A stretch of 64,000 nt of DNA from Psychrobacillus insolitus (GCF_003254155.1 NZ_QKZI01000002.1:186001-250000); one strand, 5' to 3'. Shown: positions 17,737-25,545, counted from the first letter of the stretch. The notes: generated by a model not told the origin, from the letters alone. Made by a program: numbers and translations.

Positions 17737-18854
17737 TGGCCATTCTCCTCATTTTTTAAACTTTCGAATACTTGTTTTAAGTCTTCGATTAGATCTTCTG
17801 CTTCTTCTACTCCAACTGAAAAACGTAGCAAGCTATTATCTACACCTCGTGCAGAACGTTCTGCTTCCGGAATTTCAGCATGTGTTTGTGTAGCTGGATA
17901 CGTGATGAAACTTTCAACTCCACCAAGACTTTCAGCGAAAATTATTAAGTTCAGGTTTTGAAGGAAAGGACCGACCCACTCGCTTTTTTGTAAACGGAAA
18001 GAAAGCATACCGCCTTTTCCAGGATAAAGGACATCTTTTACTGCAGATTCATTTTCAAGGAATTTCGCAATTTCCTTCGCATTAGCCTCATGTTGCTTCA
18101 TACGTAAATGAAGTGTCTTCAATCCGCGGATTAATAACCATGAATCGAACGGAGAAAGGACTGCCCCAGCTGCATTGTGGTTAATAAGTAATTGTGCACT
18201 TATTGTTTCTCCTTTTGTTACAACTAAACCTGCAAGTACATCGTTATGGCCACCAATATATTTAGTACCACTGTGCATAACAATATCTGCACCAAGCTCA
18301 ATTGGACGTTGGAAATAAGGAGTTAAAAATGTATTATCCACAATTAGAAGTAAATTATGTTCTTTTGATAAGCTAGCGTATTTTTCAATATCTATTTCTT
18401 GCATTAAAGGATTTGTAGGAGTTTCTAAAAATATTGCTTTCGTATTTTCTGTGATTAATGCTGCCACTTCTTCTACAGAGTCGAATTTGGCATATTTTGT
18501 ACGAATATTATAAGAATCCGCGTATTGATTGAATAAACGATATGTACCACCATAAAGATCCTCTGGAGCAATAATTTCATCGCCGGTACGGAACAGGGAA
18601 AGGATCAACTGGATTGCAGCCATACCCGAACTACAGGCAAAACCTGCATCGCCACCTTCAAGTTTAGCAATGCCTTCTTCTAAAATAGCTCTAGTAGGAT
18701 TTTTCGTACGAGTGTAATCATAACCTGTAGATTGTCCTAATCCTTCATGTTTATAGGCTGTTGATAAGTAAATTGGTGTACTAACAGCACCTGTTTTTGG
18801 GTCACTAAGGTTCCCTAATTGAACTAATTGCGTGTCTAAAATTTTCTTTGACAT
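17733..18854 (-). CDS. metI: Cystathionine gamma-synthase / O-acetylhomoserine thiolyase
   Basis: A 373-residue PLP enzyme that joins acylated homoserine with cysteine (or sulfide). Motifs: YDYTRTKNPTRAILEEGIAKLEGG, GFACSSGMAAIQL, LLIVDNTFLTPYFQRP, the PLP lysine in DIVMHSGTKYIGGHNDVLAG, and GGVESFITYPATQTHAEIP. Same length as B. subtilis MetI (YjcI). First gene of metI-metC; the SAM riboswitch and terminator in the leader (18883-19037) indicate repression by S-adenosylmethionine. Distinguished from metC by order and by the shorter C-terminal half. Confidence 0.92.
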   Translation of the reverse strand: MSKKILDTQLVQLGNLSDPKTGAVSTPIYLSTAYKHEGLGQSTGYDYTRTKNPTRAILEEGIAKLEGGDAGFACSSGMAAIQLILSLFRTGDEIIAPEDLYGGTYRLFNQYADSYNIRTKYAKFDSVEEVAALITENTKAIFLETPTNPLMQEIDIEKYASLSKEHNLLLIVDNTFLTPYFQRPIELGADIVMHSGTKYIGGHNDVLAGLVVTKGETISAQLLINHNAAGAVLSPFDSWLLIRGLKTLHLRMKQHEANAKEIAKFLENESAVKDVLYPGKGGMLSFRLQKSEWVGPFLQNLNLIIFAESLGGVESFITYPATQTHAEIPEAERSARGVDNSLLRFSVGVEEAEDLIEDLKQVFESLKNEENGQ

Positions 18855-18882
18855 GATTATCCGTCCTCTACGATTAGTATAT

Positions 18883-18914
18883 AAAAAAGGATCCTCTATA
18901 AGAAGAGAATCCTC
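18883..18914 (-). terminator. Intrinsic terminator of the SAM riboswitch
   Basis: On the reverse strand GAGGAT.CTCT / AGAG.ATCCT hairpin followed by six T, 30 bases ahead of metI. It is the expression platform of the riboswitch. Confidence 0.88.
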
Positions 18915-18934
18915 AAGTAACTGAAGTCAATCTT

Positions 18935-19037
18935 CTTATCTTCAAGACTATCAGAGTCTTTTGGAGTTAGCACCACACCTAGAACCGGCTGGTTGCTGAG
19001 ACATCTTTGGGCCAATCCCTCCGTCTCTCTTGATAAG
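18935..19037 (-). promoter_or_regulatory. S-box SAM-I riboswitch aptamer
   Basis: The reverse strand shows the classical S-box: P1 strand CTTATCAAGAGAG, then GGAGGGA, GGCCC, GATGTCTCAGCAACC, CGGT...GTGGTGCTAA, TTCC-type element, and the closing P1 strand GATAAG at 18935-18940, which pairs with CTTATC at 19032-19037. It controls metI-metC by SAM-dependent termination. Confidence 0.95.
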
Positions 19038-19142
19038 AATAAAATATATAATTTTCAAAATCTTTAATTCAGATAAGTTTATCATGCTATGTTTATTTTT
19101 TCAAGGGATGTATTATATACTGAAATATGTTTAGTCCAACTG

Positions 19143-19343
19143 CTAATAAAAGGGAAGCAATAGAACAATTGCAGCCAAGAAAATTGCTATCCACGCAATT
19201 GTTTTATGTGGAAATACTAGCGCAATAATTCCTAAAATAAGAGCACCGCCAGCAAGCCAATAAGAATAAGGCTCGTAAAAATATCCTGCAATCGCTAAGA
19301 AAATAGCGATCCAACCAATCCAAATACCAGAAACAGCTTTCAT
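19143..19343 (-). CDS. Small membrane protein of unknown function
   Basis: A 66-residue very hydrophobic protein with two to three membrane helices: KAVSGIWIGWIAIFLAIAG, a short loop YFYEPYSYW, then LAGGALILGIIALVFPHKTIAWIAIFLAAIVL. Start at 19343 chosen for GGAGGTTATTATC upstream; an earlier ATG at 19376 has no such site. Similar small proteins are widespread in Bacillales without an assigned role. No operon partner. Confidence 0.65.
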   Translation of the reverse strand: MKAVSGIWIGWIAIFLAIAGYFYEPYSYWLAGGALILGIIALVFPHKTIAWIAIFLAAIVLLLPFY

Positions 19344-19376
19344 GATAATAACCTCCTCCCTTAATTGATAGAACAA

Positions 19377-19814
19377 TGTTAAATTGATTGTTCCTATAAA
19401 TTAATATATGTAGGAGGGGGAGAGGATTAATAGTCAATTTGAAGGTATTTGAATCAGAAAGCAGAAAAATTATTTGCTATGAGATCAAATAAATATTTTG
19501 TGAGCATAGTGATTAGGTGTTTTTGAATACTATTCTTTTAGGTTCGCTTTGGACAGTTTATTTAGCTGACACTTTTACTGAAAAGAAAAGGCTATGTTAA
19601 AGGAAAAGGTTGATTTATAGTAAAATGGTATGGTGACACCTACTCTACATCTTATTAAATTCAACTCAACTCAACTGGATATTTATGTTAAAATAAGAAC
19701 GAGATTGTGAAATGTTACACTTAAACAAACGCAGCAGGTTAGTTAAAATTTAAAGCTACTTAGAAATTATTATATCGCTAAAATGTGTAATCAATTTAAG
19801 CCTTTTACAAAATA
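19377..19814. other. Gene-free stretch with a half copy of repeat family 1
   Basis: No credible ORF. GGTTCGCTTTGGACAGTTTA at 19541-19560 matches the end of repeat family 1, but the core hairpin is missing, so this is a solo end or a decayed copy. The rest is AT-rich with nothing recognisable. Confidence 0.6.
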
Positions 19815-19851
19815 AAAAGCCCAGTGGTATGTAATTACCAAAAGGCTTTCT
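19815..19851 (-). terminator. Possible terminator of the small proline-rich gene
   Basis: AAAAGCC...GGT / ACC...GGCTTT imperfect hairpin directly downstream of the reverse-strand gene at 19857; on that strand it ends in TTTTTATTTTG. Confidence 0.55.
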
Positions 19852-19856
19852 AGATT

Positions 19857-20132
19857 TTAGTATAGGGTAGGAGTAGGATAACAGGCAACAGCATCTATAA
19901 ATCTTGGATCAATTCCGTAGAATTGCCAGAAGGTACCATTCCATCTATATCCAGATACTTCACCATATTCCACGCGAGTGGGGTAAAACCAGAATTGGTC
20001 CCCATTTCTAAGCCATACATAAGTGTTTTGGTATACACAGTCAATGATATAGGATATTGAAGGTTTTGGTGGTATGAAAGGCGGGGGAGGAGATTGCGGT
20101 GCCATTGTTCCCTCGGGCTGGAAAAATCCCAT
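19857..20132 (-). CDS. Small proline/aromatic-rich protein, probably spore-associated
   Basis: A 91-residue protein with a proline-rich N-terminus (APQSPPPPFIPPKPS) followed by a Tyr/Trp-rich domain (NTYVWLRNGDQFWFYPTRVEYG, YRWNGTFWQFYGID). This two-part pattern is shared by short proteins found in spore-formers, sometimes labelled transporter by error; there are no membrane helices here. ATG follows AAAGGAGTG. It lies just downstream of the cotH-cotG locus, which makes a spore-surface role plausible, but this is inference. Confidence 0.6.
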   Translation of the reverse strand: MGFFQPEGTMAPQSPPPPFIPPKPSISYIIDCVYQNTYVWLRNGDQFWFYPTRVEYGEVSGYRWNGTFWQFYGIDPRFIDAVACYPTPTLY

Positions 20133-20267
20133 ATGATTTCACTCCTTTAAATTGGTTCTTAACATTATATGTTGAAAAGAAGTAAAAGGACTTTTTAACT
20201 GGACTAAAAAAAATTAAACGTTGTGAAGTAATGTATTTAAACTTTGGTTCTTTAGGTAAAGATCACG

Positions 20268-20325
20268 GGGTTGCCATATACAGCTCTTTTTTATTATTGA
20301 ACTAACGCGGCATTTAGTTGAAGAA
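20268..20325. repeat. Hairpin repeat family 2, copy 1
   Basis: GGTTGCC...CAGCTCTTTTTT followed by TTATTGAACTAACGCGGCATTTAGTTGAAG. The second part is a small hairpin (TGAACTAA / TTTAGTTGA). Relatives lie at about 22986, 25195, 25546 and at the insertion site of the intron at 23971. Confidence 0.6.
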
Positions 20326-20432
20326 AGGAAGCTAAAATGACTTCACTATTACACGGGATAATCTTCGTGTAACTCGCTTAGCTGATGAACTATAACTAAA
20401 ATAAAAAGACCACATAAGAAGAACACCACTTA

Positions 20433-20522
20433 AACGATTTTACTATATTTACAGTACAGATAATTTGTGCTAATTCAAGCGACAAGAACCCCCTTACCAT
20501 ATGGAAAGGGGGTTTTGTAAGA
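20433..20522. terminator. Terminator of cotH inside a duplicated 90-bp block
   Basis: AACCCCCTTACC / atggaaaGGGGGTT hairpin with T-run, preceded by about 60 bp that recur nearly identically at 23719-23809, including ACAAGA before the stem and TAAGA after it. The stem directly follows the reverse-strand cotH gene. Confidence 0.75.
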
Positions 20523-20534
20523 TGATGCAACAAC

Positions 20535-21626
20535 TTAATCTAATGAATCTAATTTCCCTCTTATATATTTCGCCCGTGCTTCAATAAAATCCAATATATA
20601 CTCTGGTTCCTTATCAAATAAATGGATATCGTCTTTTTTATAAGGATCTTTTTGAATATAAGGTCTTATTAAATCATGCATACCCTGTATTCTCGGTTTC
20701 AAATAGTCTACATTAAATTGGTTTTTTAAAATAACTTCTAGCAAGTTTTTGTATTGACGTCGAAATGTTTTTACGTCGAGAATTCTTGCGGTAAGCGTAT
20801 TAAATCCTTCGATTCGTAAATAGTCTTCCTCCATTACTTTCCCGTTTACATCCCTTCCCCATGTTGCATCGTAATCCCACGGGATGACTTCGAATAGCCT
20901 AGTTTCGCTATTCTGGTATAATGCGTAATTATGAACAAAACCATCAAAATTTTGGGTGAAAACAACGCCAGCCAACCATCTAAGATATTGATCAACATTG
21001 AGGTATTTCACAATTTCATTTTCAAATTCAGCTTTTGAAATGGTATTAATTTCAATAATCATTTTTTGCAAGTGAAATTCATCTTGTTCTGTCCCATATT
21101 TTAGTTCATAGCCAACCTTTAGTGATTTCTTTACTTCTTTATCAAGATCACTCATCAACGAAAAGTTAGCGTCGCCATCAACCGCATAGAATATTGGTCC
21201 TTGCGGTAGTTGTCGATTCTTAAGGAAATGCTCATCCACGGATTCTAATTCCAAATAAAGCCCCTCATTTTTCCCATTCAATTTCAAACTTACAAATTGG
21301 GACTTTGGTGATAAGCACCCTATTTCATTGAAAAAATCGAACGATAGTTTATTTCTTAATAAAGAAGGATCTTTATATTCTGCGTTGATATGAATTTCTT
21401 TGGTATTTCTATACGTACTTGGCTTATTAAACGAAATGTGATACGACTTCTTTCGAAAATCCCGGATATGGGAGCCACGATAGGCGATATCAATATCATA
21501 CTTTCTTTTGTTAATCGTTAGCTTGGCAGAGATAGGATCGTCACACCATATATCTTTCCGAAGTTCACTTAAATCTAAAGGATGAATAAAAAGCTGATAT
21601 TCAGGTATTATTATGCCGTTATCCAC
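20535..21626 (-). CDS. cotH: Spore coat kinase CotH
   Basis: A 363-residue CotH-family protein, essentially the same length as B. subtilis CotH, a Fam20C-like protein kinase that phosphorylates serines in CotB and CotG during coat assembly in the mother cell. Seen: IAYRGSHIRDFRKKSYHISF (nucleotide-binding half), LRNKLSFDFFNEIGC, LKLNGKNEGLYLELESVDE, and the active-site motif VIPWDYDATWGRDVNG. Start GTG at 21626 after AAAGGAAAG. It is divergent from the CotG-like repeat gene, as cotH and cotG are in B. subtilis. No signal peptide. Confidence 0.93.
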   Translation of the reverse strand: MDNGIIIPEYQLFIHPLDLSELRKDIWCDDPISAKLTINKRKYDIDIAYRGSHIRDFRKKSYHISFNKPSTYRNTKEIHINAEYKDPSLLRNKLSFDFFNEIGCLSPKSQFVSLKLNGKNEGLYLELESVDEHFLKNRQLPQGPIFYAVDGDANFSLMSDLDKEVKKSLKVGYELKYGTEQDEFHLQKMIIEINTISKAEFENEIVKYLNVDQYLRWLAGVVFTQNFDGFVHNYALYQNSETRLFEVIPWDYDATWGRDVNGKVMEEDYLRIEGFNTLTARILDVKTFRRQYKNLLEVILKNQFNVDYLKPRIQGMHDLIRPYIQKDPYKKDDIHLFDKEPEYILDFIEARAKYIRGKLDSLD

Positions 21627-21736
21627 GCGAATTCTTTCCTTTCATTTTTAAATTATTCGTATAAAACAAAAATGTAAGATTCACAAAAAGATATAGAGTT
21701 TATATTTTACTTTTGAAAACTATGCGATTGTCTCTA

Positions 21737-21763
21737 ACATCTTTAGTAGCCCCTCATATATTA
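21737..21763 (+). promoter_or_regulatory. Sigma-K-like promoter of the CotG-like gene
   Basis: AC at 21737, 16-nt spacer, then CATATATTA at 21755-21763, a full match to the CATAnnnTA -10 box of late mother-cell sigma-K promoters. About 100 nt ahead of the start codon, in the cotH-cotG divergent region. Confidence 0.65.
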
Positions 21764-21859
21764 CGATAAGGGAAAGAAAAGTGCAGAGGCATGGGTTTGA
21801 TTCTTTTTGAAAAAGGAATCTACCTTCTTTCTCTAATAAAGATGAAAGGAGGTTTGAAT

Positions 21860-22222
21860 ATGTCACTTATACAGAATGCAGTAGAAATGGCTAACAACTC
21901 AGGGTTAGGTCACTTCATGCACCAGGATCCTATTAGTAACGAACGATGCACGAGCAGGAGACGTCGAACTTCTCGGAACCAGCGACGTACGAGCAGGGTA
22001 CGTCAAACTTCTCGAAACCAGCGACGCACGAGCAGGGTACGTCAAACTTCTCGAAACCAGCGACGCACGAGCAGAGTACGTCGAACTTCTCGAAACCAGC
22101 GATGCACGAGCAGAGTACGTCGAACTTCTCGAAACCAGCGACGCACGAGTAGGGTACGTCGAACTTCTCGAAACCAACGACGCAAGAGCGGTAACTCCTT
22201 TTGGAATGATTTATTATTTTAA
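21860..22222 (+). CDS. CotG-like Arg/Ser-rich tandem-repeat spore coat protein
   Basis: A 120-residue, extremely basic protein. After a short unique leader (SLIQNAVEMANNSGLGHF) come six 13-residue repeats (21944-22177) of the form RRTSRVRxTSRNQ, then a short tail NSFWNDLLF. B. subtilis CotG is also built from 13-residue basic Ser/Tyr repeats, lies divergent from cotH, and is phosphorylated by CotH. Here Lys/Tyr/His are replaced by Arg/Thr/Ser, so direct alignment would be weak, but period, charge, gene order and a sigma-K-like promoter agree. Each repeat offers two TSR sites as possible kinase targets. Start ATG at 21860 follows AAAGGAGG; an upstream in-frame ATG lacks a site. Confidence 0.8.
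   Translation: MSLIQNAVEMANNSGLGHFMHQDPISNERCTSRRRRTSRNQRRTSRVRQTSRNQRRTSRVRQTSRNQRRTSRVRRTSRNQRCTSRVRRTSRNQRRTSRVRRTSRNQRRKSGNSFWNDLLF
21944..22177 (+). repeat. Six 39-bp tandem repeats within the CotG-like gene
   Basis: Six units of exactly 39 bp, differing by few bases, encode 13 residues each. Differences are mostly GTAC/GCAC and CAA/CGA changes. All spacing is in frame, so unit gain or loss would keep the reading frame. Confidence 0.95.
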
Positions 22223-22297
22223 AAGCTTCAGGCGATTTTTCGCTATCTGAAGAGTATGTCACTTAATGTTATTCAATGGACTATTGAGTGCGTCTGT

Positions 22298-22335
22298 AGA
22301 TAAAGTTAACTAGTTCTTACTAGTTAACTTTATCT
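22298..22335. terminator. Perfect 17-bp palindrome downstream of the CotG-like gene
   Basis: AGATAAAGTTAACTAGT, 4-nt loop TCTT, then the exact reverse complement. There is no T-run after it. It probably ends or protects the cotG-like transcript, or is a protein-binding dyad. Confidence 0.6.
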
Positions 22336-23203
22336 GTGTTATTCCTATCGAAGTCCAAGGTTGAAAGAAAAGTGAAAGGTCAGCTGGGGGTGGGTTCCGT
22401 CTGATCCTTTCTTTTATGTATATTCTTCTGGATGAATTGTTATCGTTGTGTATTACATAGTATCTATCAGAAGTGTTTAAATTACTGTAGCCTATCCACT
22501 TTTCTCGTTCAAACCAGAAATTTAAAAAGGGATTCCTTGAACGGCGTGAACCGTCACGGGATCCTCCTATTCCTTTTTATCTAGGAAAACCGGGAAACCT
22601 TTCGTTTTCAAAACGAGGAAAAAATTGGGGTCTAAAACCGGGAAACATTTGATGTCCTACATTAAAATGCATTGGATTTAACACTTTTTATCTCCCTTCT
22701 TAGGGTATAGTAAAGGATATGTTTAATTAATGAAGAGGCTTAGACTAAGACCCATATTTGAGATCTTTGCATGGAACGATTTTGGATTGTTCCGCAAATC
22801 GCCACCTATACAACTACTCTCCAATTGGCATCTAGAACCAAGTATTCATTACCGTGTCTGTTGTTATGTAAACTAAAAATGTATGCGATTTCGATTGTAG
22901 TTGAAAATTCTTCCTGAACTAAGGGGCAGCATTCCTAAAAGCACACTAATCCGTGCCAAAAGAGAAGTAACTAAAGGGTTGCTTTAGTTTAAGAATCGGC
23001 TGCCTTTACATGGCAGCTTTTTCTTATTGAGTAATGGAGTTAAATACTTCCGTGAAGAGTGATTATGTAAACTAAGGATGAATAGGATATACATCCGTTG
23101 ATTATTTTGTTTTGAGAAAGCCCTTGGATTTTTATTAACATAAATTAGATTAACTTTGAATAGTATGTATCGTAAGCTTTAATAAAAAGGAGGAATTTTC
23201 TTT
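22336..23203. other. Gene-free region of about 870 bp with scattered hairpins
   Basis: No ORF I can support. It contains a duplicated CCGGGAAACnTTTG motif (near 22590 and 22638), a short dyad GGAAC/GTTCC near 22772-22792, TATGTAAACTAA repeats at about 22866 and 23064 (also at 23893), and a family 2 terminator-type hairpin GGCTGCC/GGCAGC followed by TTTTTCTTATTGAG at 22986-23040. It looks like decayed or non-coding accessory DNA. Confidence 0.5.
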
Positions 23204-23584
23204 ATGAGTTCAAAACACGAACACGACAAAGATAAAGGAAAGAGTAATTTTGATGATAAACAAAAGCTGGAACAAGAAGGACAGACACATGTGCATGAAT
23301 TTGTAGCCAGCACTAAGTTAGCTGAAGAAGGTGATGATAGACATAATCATCGTTTTGCAGGGGTTACAAGTGAAGTGATTCCTAGGGGGAATAGTCATGT
23401 ACATGTACTATTAACGAATACCGACTTTTTAGATCATCATCATGAAGTCGGAATAGAAACAGGTCCTGCTATTAATGTTGGTGATGGCAAACATGTACAT
23501 TTTGTCAAAGGCAGCACTACACTAGATGATGGGCATGTCCATCAGCTTGTATTCGCTACATTAATTCAAAAGCCTCTTGTATAA
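23204..23584 (+). CDS. ymaF: YmaF family histidine-rich protein
   Basis: A 126-residue acidic, histidine-rich protein of the YmaF family. It has regularly spaced His pairs in repeated blocks: GQTHVHEFVAST, DRHNHRFAGVT, NSHVHVLLTNTDF.DHHHE, GKHVHFVKGSTT and GHVHQLVFATLI. The spacing suggests a repeated beta structure with a metal-binding face, although function is not known. ATG follows AAGGAGGAA. It follows the cotH-cotG locus and may be a spore protein, but no promoter evidence was found. Confidence 0.82.
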   Translation: MSSKHEHDKDKGKSNFDDKQKLEQEGQTHVHEFVASTKLAEEGDDRHNHRFAGVTSEVIPRGNSHVHVLLTNTDFLDHHHEVGIETGPAINVGDGKHVHFVKGSTTLDDGHVHQLVFATLIQKPLV

Positions 23585-23718
23585 ATTGTGAGTACATGAA
23601 GTAATTAGGTCTTATAAATAATATTCTATCACTGACAGATTTAAATATTTCAATGAAAAACCAATACAATATAAAGTTGGGAAATTGAGAAATACACACG
23701 CAAGATGGCCGATTCGGA

Positions 23719-23809
23719 ACGATTTTACTTTATTTACAGCACAAATAATTGCGTGCTAATTCTAGCGACAAGACCCCCCCTTACCATTTGGTAAGGGGGG
23801 GTCTTAAGA
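23719..23809 (+). terminator. Terminator after ymaF inside the duplicated 90-bp block
   Basis: CCCCCCTTACCA / TGGTAAGGGGGG hairpin in a block nearly identical to 20433-20522. The shared flank starts AACGATTTTACT and includes GTGCTAATTC.AGCGACAAGA. Confidence 0.8.
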
Positions 23810-23970
23810 TCTACTCGACGCAGGGGAAGCCTTTCAGAGCGTTACCTCTAGAAGGGGTTGTTTGTCTTGATCAACTGCCGTGAACGGGTGTTATGTAAAC
23901 TAAGTATGTATAAAAAATGTATGGGACTTCGAAGTGAATTGAAATTTCTTGTTTAACTAACGACGCAGGT

Positions 23971-24617
23971 GTGCGGCCGAGCCTAGGTCGTATCATATAG
24001 CGGGTGGGATTCCCGTCGAGAAAGAACTAGCCATTCACTCGTAGCGAGTCTTGGAGGGCTACTGGTAACATTAGCCTTTAAGCGTAGACAGTTAGGTGGC
24101 GGGTCGAAAGCCAACTGGTTGAAGGGATTGAGCTCCATAATGTTAGTAAATCGAGAGGGCTGATGCCTTACTTGCGGCAGAAAGCTACATTTTATCCATC
24201 GTTTAAGGCAAGAAGGATAAAACCTCTCTGGAGTCAGAGACCTTGGCACGTCACACATGGATATGATACGGCAACTCGGGAGACCCTACTGGTCTTTTCT
24301 TCTTAGAAGAGTATGGTGTACAAGCGATAATAAGCAAGGAAACCAAATGCCGTTGTAGGGAGTCGGATAGCAGCGTAGTACCAATGAAGTTGGGTAATGC
24401 CGATGGAGGAAAGGCTGCTACCAAGTCATCACCCTTACTAGGGACACATTTACTACACTCAGTGGTAGGGATAACAAATGGAAACAAAACTAGTAAGGAT
24501 AGCAGAATTAGCAATAAATTTTCTACAAGAAGAGCTATATTTTGTGAATGATGATTTGGAGGAGCCGTGTGCGTAAATAGCGCAAGCACGGTTCTGTGAG
24601 GTTCCCTTCTACTCGAC
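23971..24617 (+). mobile_element. Second ORF-less group II intron, in a family 2 hairpin
   Basis: Begins GTGCGGCCGAGCC and ends TCTACTCGAC, a common 3' end in bacterial group II introns. Domain V is clear at about 24569-24594: GAGCCGTGTGCG, TAAA-containing loop, CGCAAGCACGGTTC. At 24478 there is a short ORF whose first residues, METKLVRIAELA, look like the N-terminus of an intron-encoded reverse transcriptase; it ends after 32 codons, right inside domain V, so nearly the whole RT has been deleted. Domain VI is very short. Joining the flanks gives AACTAACGACGCAGGTTAGTT, a complete family 2 hairpin, which fixes both boundaries. Confidence 0.8.
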
Positions 24618-24734
24618 TAGTTCAATAAGGAAATGTTTATTTTTTATAGTTTCAGAAGGGTAATTTGTTTAGACTGAAGAATATGTACAGATATCACTGC
24701 AGGTCATAAATTCATATTTGGATAGGTGAAAAAA

Positions 24735-25175
24735 ATGATTTCAATTGATAGAAAACTAAGATTACAAGATTTAGAGATTTTTCGTTTCATTAGAGATTAT
24801 AGGATATTAGCTTATGTTATTATCGAAGATACTAGAGGACCATATACAGAAGAAGACAAAAAGTTAGACCCACTTTGTTTTTTAGACGAAGAAGATCTAA
24901 ACGAAATTGTTAATGTATTTAAAATTTACCTGCTAACAGATGAACCTTTAGAAAAAGATGATTCGATTATGTTAAGAGAGTTTTTTGGAAATTTAGTCGA
25001 CATTAGTTCTGTTACAAACTTCATTATTCAAGAATATGTACATAAAGACTTATATGAACATATAGATGATTCTTGGGATTTTAAAACTTATCAAAGAATG
25101 TTAGATCTAGTTGGTTCAAAGTATAAAATCCAATCAATTGATGAAAAAAAATGGTTGAATTTATCTCAAGAATAA
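24735..25175 (+). CDS. Unknown acidic protein
   Basis: I do not recognise this 146-residue protein. It is acidic, probably all-helical and cytosolic, with no signal peptide or membrane helix: ISIDRKLRLQDLEIFRFIRDYR at the start, several Asp/Glu-rich stretches (YTEEDKKLDPLCFLDEEDLNE), and REFFGNLVDISSVTNFIIQEY in the middle. ATG at 24735 is used because AGGTGA lies seven bases upstream. Its place just after an intron remnant and among short orphan genes suggests accessory DNA; an immunity-type protein is possible but unsupported. Confidence 0.65.
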   Translation: MISIDRKLRLQDLEIFRFIRDYRILAYVIIEDTRGPYTEEDKKLDPLCFLDEEDLNEIVNVFKIYLLTDEPLEKDDSIMLREFFGNLVDISSVTNFIIQEYVHKDLYEHIDDSWDFKTYQRMLDLVGSKYKIQSIDEKKWLNLSQE

Positions 25176-25194
25176 TGTCAATTTAGTTGATACA

Positions 25195-25252
25195 TGGGTT
25201 GCTTAGGCAACTCTTTTTTCTTATTGAGCTAACGCCGCATTTAGTTAATATA
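25195..25252. repeat. Hairpin repeat family 2, copy after the unknown gene
   Basis: GGTTGCTTAGGCAAC stem-loop with TCTTTTTTC, then TTATTGAGCTAACGCCGCATTTAGTT. It can terminate the gene upstream. Matches 20268-20325 in order and sequence. Confidence 0.65.
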
Positions 25253-25324
25253 GGAGCAATGTGTAATCCAAAATATTTTGAGTCGTATTAAACTAAAATG
25301 TGAGGGAAATAGGAAGATTAATAA

Positions 25325-25498
25325 ATGGGTAAAACAGTTACGATTTCAGTTAGTACAAAATATGTTAAAGAAACGGTCACTTTACAAGAATTAGGGATTG
25401 ACGAGAATATGGACGATAAAGCAATAAAAAAAACAGTAGAAGAATATTTCCGAGATTGGCTCTGGAATAACGTTTCTTTTTCTTACATCATAAAGTAA
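25325..25498 (+). CDS. Small orphan protein, phage-type
   Basis: A 57-residue ORF: GKTVTISVSTKYVKETVTLQ, ELGIDENMDDKAIKK, then an aromatic C-terminus EEYFRDWLWNNVSF. A TVTISVSTKYVxxxV(T)LQELG start and a W-rich end recall a class of short proteins seen in phages and integrated elements. Upstream AGGAAG lies ten bases from the ATG. Flanked by family 2 hairpins on both sides. Function unknown. Confidence 0.5.
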   Translation: MGKTVTISVSTKYVKETVTLQELGIDENMDDKAIKKTVEEYFRDWLWNNVSFSYIIK

Positions 25499-25545
25499 TA
25501 ACGTAAAAGTACGAGCCTACTCTGTAACCAAAAGAGGTATTTACT

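Noticed and set aside
21944-22177. Possible CRISPR array (regular repeats of 39 bp)
   Set aside because: The units are head to tail with no unique spacers and lie in frame within a protein gene; this is a coding tandem repeat.
23983-24589. Two reverse-strand ORFs of about 90-110 codons over intron 2
   Set aside because: They are antisense to the intron core, including domain V, and show low-complexity, unconserved sequences.
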